Shown: in pieces, positions 56,608-64,000 of the stretch
Numbering within the stretch: position 1 is the stretch's first letter
Layout: each line of letters starts with the position of its first letter
Origin: Natronincola peptidivorans
GTDB taxonomy: Bacteria; Bacillota; Clostridia; Peptostreptococcales; Natronincolaceae
NCBI RefSeq assembly: GCF_900111615.1
Contig: NZ_FOHU01000012.1
Span: 1 to 64,000 of the forward strand
Reading direction: 5' to 3'
Length of the DNA: 64,000 bases
Notes under the pieces: generated by a model
Databases searched by the model: none
Seen by the model: only the letters and a program-made list of their open reading frames with translations
Told to the model about the DNA's origin: nothing
Position numbers and translations under genes: made by a program

Positions 56608-57900
56608 ATGACAGGAAAAACAGTTGAAGTATCATTATTAGACTTAAGCCTAATGCTATCTGACGCCATTGATTTAATAAACCCCACTTTAAATAATCAC
56701 CATAAACAAGTAGCCTATATTGCCTATCATATAGGCAAAGAAATGAATCTATCACCAGATAAACAAAATCAGATTATTATAGCTAGTCTGTTACACGATA
56801 TTGGTGCGCTTACCCTCAAAGATAGGGTGGCATCACTACAATTTGAAATAGAAGACTCTAATCATCATGCCTATATTGGATATCTCTTACTAAAAAACTA
56901 TAAAAAGTTTAATGAAGCTGCTGAAATCATTAGATACCATCATCAACCATGGCAAGATGGAAAGGGAGAAGTAATTGATGGTGTAGCTATTCCAATAGAA
57001 AGTCACATTATCCATTTGGCAGATAGAATAGCAGTGTTAATAAAGAAAGACTTTGAAATACTATCCCAGGCGAAGGAAATAGTGAAGCACATTGAATCTA
57101 GATATATTCATATGTTTCATCCTAAAATATTAAAGGCTTTTAAGATAGTAATGAAAAAGGAAAGTTTTTGGTTTGATCTCATTTTTTCTTCTATTGATGA
57201 TAAAATAAAAAAATTAAGTGGAAGCAAGAATCAATTCCTAGGTCTTGAAGAATTAATGGAAACCACAAAAATCTTTGCCTATATTATTGACTTTAGAAGC
57301 AGATTCACTTCTGTACATAGTAGCGGTGTGGCTGCTGTTGCTGAAGCATTAGCAAAAATACAGCATTGGAGTTGGGAAGACTGCTTAAAGATAAAAATAG
57401 CAGGATACCTACATGATATTGGTAAACTAGGTATACCCAGTGAAATTCTTGAAAAACCAGACAAATTAACCAAGGAAGAGTACAGCATAATGAAAATACA
57501 TCCCTATTATAGTTACCATCTATTAGACAAAATCCGGGCTTTTGATAATGATATAAAACAATATGCTGCCCTTCACCATGAACGTATAGATGGAACAGGA
57601 TATCCTTTTCGCATTCAAGGAGAAGCATTGAAAGAAGGTAGCAAAATAATAGCTGTTGCAGATGTTTTCACAGCTATTACTGAAGAAAGGCCATATAGGA
57701 AAGGTATGAAGGAAATTGAAGCATTAAAAGTTCTAAACAAAATGGTTAATCGCAACGTAATAGATCCTCACTTAGTGAAGGTTCTAAGTGATAACTTTGC
57801 TAAAATAAATATAACAAGGATTCAAGCACAAGAAAAAGCGATGATAGAGTATAATAGTTTTAGAAAAACTGCCAGAGTAAGGAGCAAGAAATATGCTTAA
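56608..57900 (+). CDS. tandem HD / HD-GYP domain protein
   Basis: The 430-residue soluble protein has two HD-type domains. The N-terminal one (about 25-170) has ASLLHDIGALTL and RYHHQPWQDGKG but no GYP. The C-terminal one (about 225-420) is a full HD-GYP: AGYLHDIGKLGIPSEIL, HPYYSYHLL, AALHHERIDGTGYPF and ADVFTAITEERPYRKG. HD-GYP enzymes hydrolyse cyclic di-GMP (sometimes cGAMP). No sensor or membrane region is seen. Its end overlaps the next gene by eight bases, so the two are translated together. Confidence 0.9.
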   Translation: MTGKTVEVSLLDLSLMLSDAIDLINPTLNNHHKQVAYIAYHIGKEMNLSPDKQNQIIIASLLHDIGALTLKDRVASLQFEIEDSNHHAYIGYLLLKNYKKFNEAAEIIRYHHQPWQDGKGEVIDGVAIPIESHIIHLADRIAVLIKKDFEILSQAKEIVKHIESRYIHMFHPKILKAFKIVMKKESFWFDLIFSSIDDKIKKLSGSKNQFLGLEELMETTKIFAYIIDFRSRFTSVHSSGVAAVAEALAKIQHWSWEDCLKIKIAGYLHDIGKLGIPSEILEKPDKLTKEEYSIMKIHPYYSYHLLDKIRAFDNDIKQYAALHHERIDGTGYPFRIQGEALKEGSKIIAVADVFTAITEERPYRKGMKEIEALKVLNKMVNRNVIDPHLVKVLSDNFAKINITRIQAQEKAMIEYNSFRKTARVRSKKYA

Positions 57901-59212
57901 AAAATGTATATGGGTCTATTTCGTATTAATGATTGCCTTATTATTAAATGGATGTAATAGTACTAAAGATTATTGGGACAATGATGATTTAGATACTTCA
58001 TCAGAACCATTGGAAATTATAGAAAATCAAACAATTGAGGAATTAACGAATGCTAGTAATGAAGAGGAAGATATTTATGCTTACATAGATAGCTATATAG
58101 ATGGTATGACCTTAGAAGAAAAAGTAGGACAGATATTCATGGCAGCCTTTCGACATAATGGAGAAAATCTGCCTGTTACATATCTAGATGAAAAGACTAA
58201 GGAGTTAATAAAAAGTCATCATTTAGGCGGCATAATCTTTTTTGCTGAAAATATCGATACAGTTGAGCAAACAAAAAAGCTTATTAACAATATGCAGGCA
58301 ATCAGTAAAACCCCTCTGTTTATCGCTATTGATGAAGAAGGTGGAATTGTTAGCAGGTTAAACAGCAGCAATGGAATGCCAGCTACAAAGCTGCCAGGGA
58401 ACAAAGTTCTAGGGATGACAGAAAACCCTGAATTAGCCTATAAGGTAGGCAAACTATTGGGAAGAGAATTATCTTCTTTAGGTTTTAATATGAATTTAGC
58501 CCCTGTAGCAGATGTTAACACAAATCCCAACAATCCTGTTATTGGAGAACGTTCCTTTGGTGACGATCCCCATAAGGTAGGAAAAATGGTAGGAAAAATG
58601 GTGCAAGGGATCCAAGAACAAAATATTAGTGCCGTAGTCAAACATTTCCCGGGACACGGAGACACTTCTCTAGATACTCATAAGGAAGCAGTAACTTTAC
58701 ATCATAATAGTGAAAGATTAAATGCAGTGGAATTCCATCCTTTTAAAAGTGGAATTCAAAAAGGTGTAGACGGTGTTATGCTTGCCCATATTATTGTCCC
58801 TAATATTACAGACAATAATTTACCAGCTACTTTTTCAGAGATTATTATAGAAGATATATTGAGAAACCAGCTAAAGCATAAAAGATTAATTATAACAGAT
58901 GCTCTAGAAATGGCGGCTATTTCTAAACATTGGACTTCAGAAGAAGCAGCAGTATTAGCATTCCAAGCAGGAGCAGATATACTTCTGATGCCTGCATCTC
59001 TAGAGAAGGCTTATAATGGGCTATTAAGAGCTATAAGAGAGGGTGTAATACCAGAAACGAGGTTAGAAGATTCTGTAAGAAGAATTCTAATGATTAAGTA
59101 TGAAAGAGGAATACTAGATTTTGAAGAGGCAATGATTGATCCATATAATATTTTAGGATCACAGGAACATCTACAAATTGTAGAGGAAATTTATCAGTAT
59201 AATAACAAATAA
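57893..59212 (+). CDS. GH3 beta-N-acetylhexosaminidase (NagZ-like) lipoprotein
   Basis: The 439-residue protein begins with a lipoprotein signal (KKCIWVYFVLMIALLLNGC; lipobox LLNGC, Cys near 21), so it should be anchored outside the membrane. The GH3 domain (about 65-420) has GGIIFFAENIDTVEQ, IDEEGGIVSRL, GERSFGDDPHKV and the NagZ catalytic loop VVKHFPGHGDTSLDTHK, where His-Asp act as acid/base. The nucleophile region is LIITDALEMAAI. It cleaves terminal GlcNAc from cell-wall fragments, allowing murein recycling. It overlaps the HD-GYP gene. Confidence 0.92.
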   Translation: MLKKCIWVYFVLMIALLLNGCNSTKDYWDNDDLDTSSEPLEIIENQTIEELTNASNEEEDIYAYIDSYIDGMTLEEKVGQIFMAAFRHNGENLPVTYLDEKTKELIKSHHLGGIIFFAENIDTVEQTKKLINNMQAISKTPLFIAIDEEGGIVSRLNSSNGMPATKLPGNKVLGMTENPELAYKVGKLLGRELSSLGFNMNLAPVADVNTNPNNPVIGERSFGDDPHKVGKMVGKMVQGIQEQNISAVVKHFPGHGDTSLDTHKEAVTLHHNSERLNAVEFHPFKSGIQKGVDGVMLAHIIVPNITDNNLPATFSEIIIEDILRNQLKHKRLIITDALEMAAISKHWTSEEAAVLAFQAGADILLMPASLEKAYNGLLRAIREGVIPETRLEDSVRRILMIKYERGILDFEEAMIDPYNILGSQEHLQIVEEIYQYNNK

Positions 59213-59344
59213 AAAAATAGTAAGATCCCCACTAAATTTCCAAGGTGTTTTTTATACCATCTATGCAATAGAAGTGTAAAATATGTTAAAATAGCATTAG
59301 CCTAAACAATAATTAAAAAATAAAGTGATGATAGGGGGCATAGT

Positions 59345-60232
59345 ATGTTTAAAGGAATTTACACACCAATCATAACACCCTTTAAGGAAAATGAAGAAAT
59401 TGACTTTGAGAAACTAAGGTATAATTTAGAAAAATGGGGAAAGACTCAGTTGGATGGCATTGTGGTTTTAGGTTCCAATGGAGAATTTATCTATTTAGCC
59501 CATGAAGAGAAATTGAAGGTAATTGAGTTTGTAATGAAGCACTGGAATAAGGATAAAAAAGTAATCGTAGGTACTACCTATGATTCCACCAAAGAAACCA
59601 TAGCCTTTAGTAAGCAAGCTGCAGAATTTGGAGCTGATGCTGTGTTGGTACTGCCTCCACATTATTATAAAGGCGGTATGAAGGAAGATGTTCTTTACCA
59701 GCATTTTATAGAAGTGGCTGATGCTTGTCCAATACCAGTAATGCTATATAATATGCCTGGGAATACAGGAATTAATATGTCATCTGCTTTAGTGGCAAAA
59801 TTATCTAAACATACAAATATAGTAGGCATAAAAGACACCGCTGGAAACATCCTTCAATTGTCAGAAATAATAAGAGATACTGATGAAGATTTTTCTGTAT
59901 TTGCAGGTAATGCAGGCTATTTATTGCCAGCACTTTCTGTTGGAGCAAAAGGAGCTACAGTAGCTTTAGGGAATATATTACCTGAGGATTGCTGCAACTT
60001 GGTATCATTATTTAATGAAGGAAAGCTTCAAGAGGCAAAGAGGCTACAGTTAAAAATGTTGCAATTAAATTTGACAGTAACAGGAGGGTTAGGAGTCCCA
60101 GCTCTAAAGGAAGCGATGGATTTACTGGGTTATCAAGGGGGCATGCCTCGACGGCCTTTGAGAGTATTATCAGAAGATAATAAAAAAATAGTCAAGGACT
60201 TATTAATCAATTATGGAGCGTTGATAGAATAA
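59345..60232 (+). CDS. DapA/NAL-superfamily aldolase
   Basis: The 295-residue protein is a Schiff-base aldolase of the dihydrodipicolinate synthase family: YTPIITPFKENEEIDFEKL at the start, LYNMPGNTGINMSS (tyrosine), and the lysine in GIKDTAGN near 163. True DapA has GTTGES near residue 45; here the block reads LGSNGEFIYL, as in 4-hydroxy-2-oxoglutarate aldolase-like (HOGA1) members. Activity is therefore uncertain: diaminopimelate synthesis cannot be assumed. It stands alone, away from other lysine genes. Confidence 0.85.
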   Translation: MFKGIYTPIITPFKENEEIDFEKLRYNLEKWGKTQLDGIVVLGSNGEFIYLAHEEKLKVIEFVMKHWNKDKKVIVGTTYDSTKETIAFSKQAAEFGADAVLVLPPHYYKGGMKEDVLYQHFIEVADACPIPVMLYNMPGNTGINMSSALVAKLSKHTNIVGIKDTAGNILQLSEIIRDTDEDFSVFAGNAGYLLPALSVGAKGATVALGNILPEDCCNLVSLFNEGKLQEAKRLQLKMLQLNLTVTGGLGVPALKEAMDLLGYQGGMPRRPLRVLSEDNKKIVKDLLINYGALIE

Positions 60233-60401
60233 GCAATTAAAACAAATAGAGTGAAACATAACAATCATTTTTATGCAAGGGTAATGGTTATGACACTAAA
60301 AAATAGTTTATATATTGAATTATAAGAAAATACAAATATTTACTAATGTTATTGCACGTACAAATAGAACATGGTATAATCTTTTAGATAAGAATAATCT
60401 T

Positions 60402-60600
60402 TAACTCAGTCCTGTGAGGCTGGCAAGATAGTGATATAGTCATCATATATGATTTAGGAAATCAATGTGACTTCTTGCCAGTTAGGCAAGAAGTCTTTTT
60501 CTTATAAAAAAAGTTTTTAGTAATACCTTTAAATCAGCCCTGTGAGGTTGAAAAGGGAGAAAACATAATTTTCTCCTTTGATACAAATTAAAAGGAGGTT
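60402..60600 (+). promoter_or_regulatory. two-part PyrR leader of the uracil permease gene
   Basis: PyrR-binding motif 1 (CAGTCCTGTGAGGCTG, 60407-60422) precedes an intrinsic terminator (11-bp stem, 60469-60495, five T). Motif 2 (CAGCCCTGTGAGGTTG, 60535-60550) is followed not by a terminator but by a hairpin GGAGAAAA/TTTTCTCC (about 60556-60578). Its 3' part, CTCCTTT, could instead pair with the ribosome site AAAGGAG (60591-60597). Element 2 may therefore control translation. PyrR bound with UMP should favour the off state. Confidence 0.85.
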
Positions 60601-60607
60601 TTTTAAA

Positions 60608-61876
60608 ATGACAGAGAATACTTTTACAAAAACAAACATTAAAATGAAAGATGGGACAACAACATTAAATTCTGCTAAAAACATAATGCTAGCAATTCAG
60701 CATTTAGTAGCTATGTTTGGAGCAACAGTTTTGGTGCCAATGCTGACGGGATTAAATCCTTCAGTAGCATTATTATCTGCAGGAGTAGGAACCTTATTAT
60801 TTCATTTTGTCACATATGGAAAAGTACCCGTGTTCTTAGGTTCATCTTTTGCATTTATTCCTGTAATTGTCCAGGTGGGTAACCTGTATAATGGAGACTT
60901 AGCTTATGCTCAGGGAGGCATAGTAATAGCAGGTTTGATCTATGTGCTTATGTCCTTTGCTGTAAAAAAAGTTGGTGTAGAAAAAATAAAAAAATATTTA
61001 CCGCCTCAGGTAGTTGGACCAATGATTATAGTAATTGGTTTGAACCTAGTACCAGTTGCTTATGGTATGGCATCTGATCACTTTGTGGTAGCAGCTATAA
61101 CACTATTTACAGCCTTGACCATTACTATAAAAGGCAGAGGATTTAGTAAACAGTTATCTATTTTGATTGCAGTAGTAGTGGGATATATTATATCTCTTAA
61201 CTTAAGCTTGGTGGATACTGCAGTAATGAAAGAAGCAGAATTATTTGCAGTACCTAGCTTTACCTTGCCAAAGTTTGAGATAGGAGCTATAGCAATTATT
61301 GCACCAGTGGTACTAGCAGTATTTATGGAGCATATTGGGGATATAACAACAAATGGACAGGTGGTAGGTAAAAACTTTATAGAAGAACCTGGTCTAAATA
61401 GAACACTACTTGGAGATGGATTAGCAACATTGTTTGCAGGATTCATAGGCGGACCTGCTAATACAACCTATGGTGAAAACACTGGAGTACTAGCAATAAC
61501 AAAAAACTATGATCCAGCCATTCTAAGAATAGCTGCAATACTAGCAATCATTCTAGGCTTTGTGGCTAAGATTGGAGGATTTCTGAGTACCATTCCTGTT
61601 GCGGTTATGGGAGGAATCAGCATGATGTTATTCAGTATGATTGCACTAATTGGTGTCAAAACTATTAAGACGAACAATGTAAAATTCAATCTGAATAATG
61701 TAGTAATCATGGTTTCTATATTGGTGTTAGGACTTGGAGCTGGACATTTAGAAGCAATATTTGGTATCTCAATTGGTATTCCAGTTACAGAAACAGTGAA
61801 AATTACGGGTTTAAGCTTAGCAGCGATTATTGGTGTTGTTTTAAACGCAGTTTTAAATAGAAAACAAATGGCTTAA
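60608..61876 (+). CDS. uraA: uracil permease, NCS2 family
   Basis: The 422-residue membrane protein has about 12-14 hydrophobic segments. NCS2 signatures are IQHLVAMFGATVLVPMLTG near residue 30, FLGSSFAFIPVI near 80, LAVFMEHIGDI near 237 with the substrate-site glutamate, and GGPANTTYGENTGVLAITK near 283. It imports uracil with protons. ATG 60608 has AAAGGAGG nine bases upstream; an in-frame earlier start lies inside the leader. Regulated by the PyrR leader. Confidence 0.95.
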   Translation: MTENTFTKTNIKMKDGTTTLNSAKNIMLAIQHLVAMFGATVLVPMLTGLNPSVALLSAGVGTLLFHFVTYGKVPVFLGSSFAFIPVIVQVGNLYNGDLAYAQGGIVIAGLIYVLMSFAVKKVGVEKIKKYLPPQVVGPMIIVIGLNLVPVAYGMASDHFVVAAITLFTALTITIKGRGFSKQLSILIAVVVGYIISLNLSLVDTAVMKEAELFAVPSFTLPKFEIGAIAIIAPVVLAVFMEHIGDITTNGQVVGKNFIEEPGLNRTLLGDGLATLFAGFIGGPANTTYGENTGVLAITKNYDPAILRIAAILAIILGFVAKIGGFLSTIPVAVMGGISMMLFSMIALIGVKTIKTNNVKFNLNNVVIMVSILVLGLGAGHLEAIFGISIGIPVTETVKITGLSLAAIIGVVLNAVLNRKQMA

Positions 61877-61904
61877 TTGATAAAATAAATATACAAAAAG
61901 AGAA

Positions 61905-61958
61905 AACTCCTCTTGAGGACTAAGTAATTTGACTTAGGCTTTGAAGAGGAGTTTTTTT
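61905..61958 (+). terminator. terminator after uraA
   Basis: AACTCCTCTT pairs with AAGAGGAGTT around an inner hairpin (ACTAAGT/ACTTAG) and runs into seven T. Confidence 0.85.
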
Positions 61959-62040
61959 ATGTATGATATTAAGAAAAAGTAAAATAATAAGTGATAAGGA
62001 TAAAATACCAATAATTAATTCTATTATTAAATAGATCTAA

Positions 62041-64000
<1,960 letters not shown>

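Overview
The window is AT-rich and almost entirely coded on the + strand. It looks like a chromosomal segment of a spore-forming, anaerobic, low-GC Firmicute of the class Clostridia. The signs are an alpha/beta-type spore protein, a YtxC-like sporulation protein, hybrid-cluster protein, pyruvate:ferredoxin oxidoreductase, T-box leaders and an ANTAR-controlled ethanolamine locus. An Alkaliphilus-like relative is a guess from general gene style, not a result.

Layout. At 0-1.3 kb a partial transposase at the left edge abuts a rocB-like peptidase gene that has lost its 3' part. At 1.6-6.6 kb are housekeeping genes (hpt, an M20 amidohydrolase, a CPBP protease, a spore protein, a cold-shock protein, hslO). 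At 6.7-7.0 kb is a tRNA cluster, Val-Phe-Gly-Cys. At 7.3-17.1 kb one long operon for branched-chain amino acids runs behind a T-box leader: ilvN-ilvC-leuA-cimA-leuC-leuD-leuB-ilvB. It contains citramalate synthase but neither ilvD nor ilvA.

At 17.3-34.2 kb lies a complete ethanolamine-utilisation microcompartment locus: eutP, eutS, eutV, eutW, eutA, eutB, eutC, eutL, a BMC shell protein with an extra C-terminal domain, eutE, eutM, eutT, pduL, eutJ, a eut-associated unknown, eutN, a pduS-like gene, a pduT-like gene, a short eutQ-N-like gene and eutH. EutW/EutV should sense ethanolamine. Two leaders, before eutS and before eutA, carry paired hairpins with A1/G4 loops overlapping terminators, as expected for EutV antitermination. 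Ethanolamine would enter (EutH), be cleaved by EutBC (reactivated by EutA, B12 supplied by EutT), and the acetaldehyde oxidised by EutE to acetyl-CoA, then to acetyl phosphate by PduL. No EutG-type alcohol dehydrogenase is present, so the PduS/PduT-like pair is the obvious candidate for redox balancing.

At 34.6-36.9 kb, hcp (hydroxylamine reductase/NO stress) and a convergent Rrf2-family regulator gene share a promoter-operator sequence. A heavily decayed gene follows (36.9-37.4 kb), then ytxC, a DUF445 gene, thrS behind a T-box, a short ftsH on the - strand, infC-rpmI-rplT with an autoregulatory leader (infC starts at ATT), a Ktr/Trk potassium system, a SpoU-type rRNA methylase, a YqzL-like microprotein, pheST behind a T-box, zapA, a U32 peptidase, tyrS behind a T-box, a tandem HD/HD-GYP protein overlapping a GH3 lipoprotein, a DapA-family aldolase, a uracil permease behind two PyrR-type leader elements, and the first 649 codons of pyruvate:ferredoxin oxidoreductase, which runs off the right edge.

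RNA-level control is unusually well represented: four T-boxes, two ANTAR-type leaders, a PyrR leader with two binding motifs and an infC/L20 leader.
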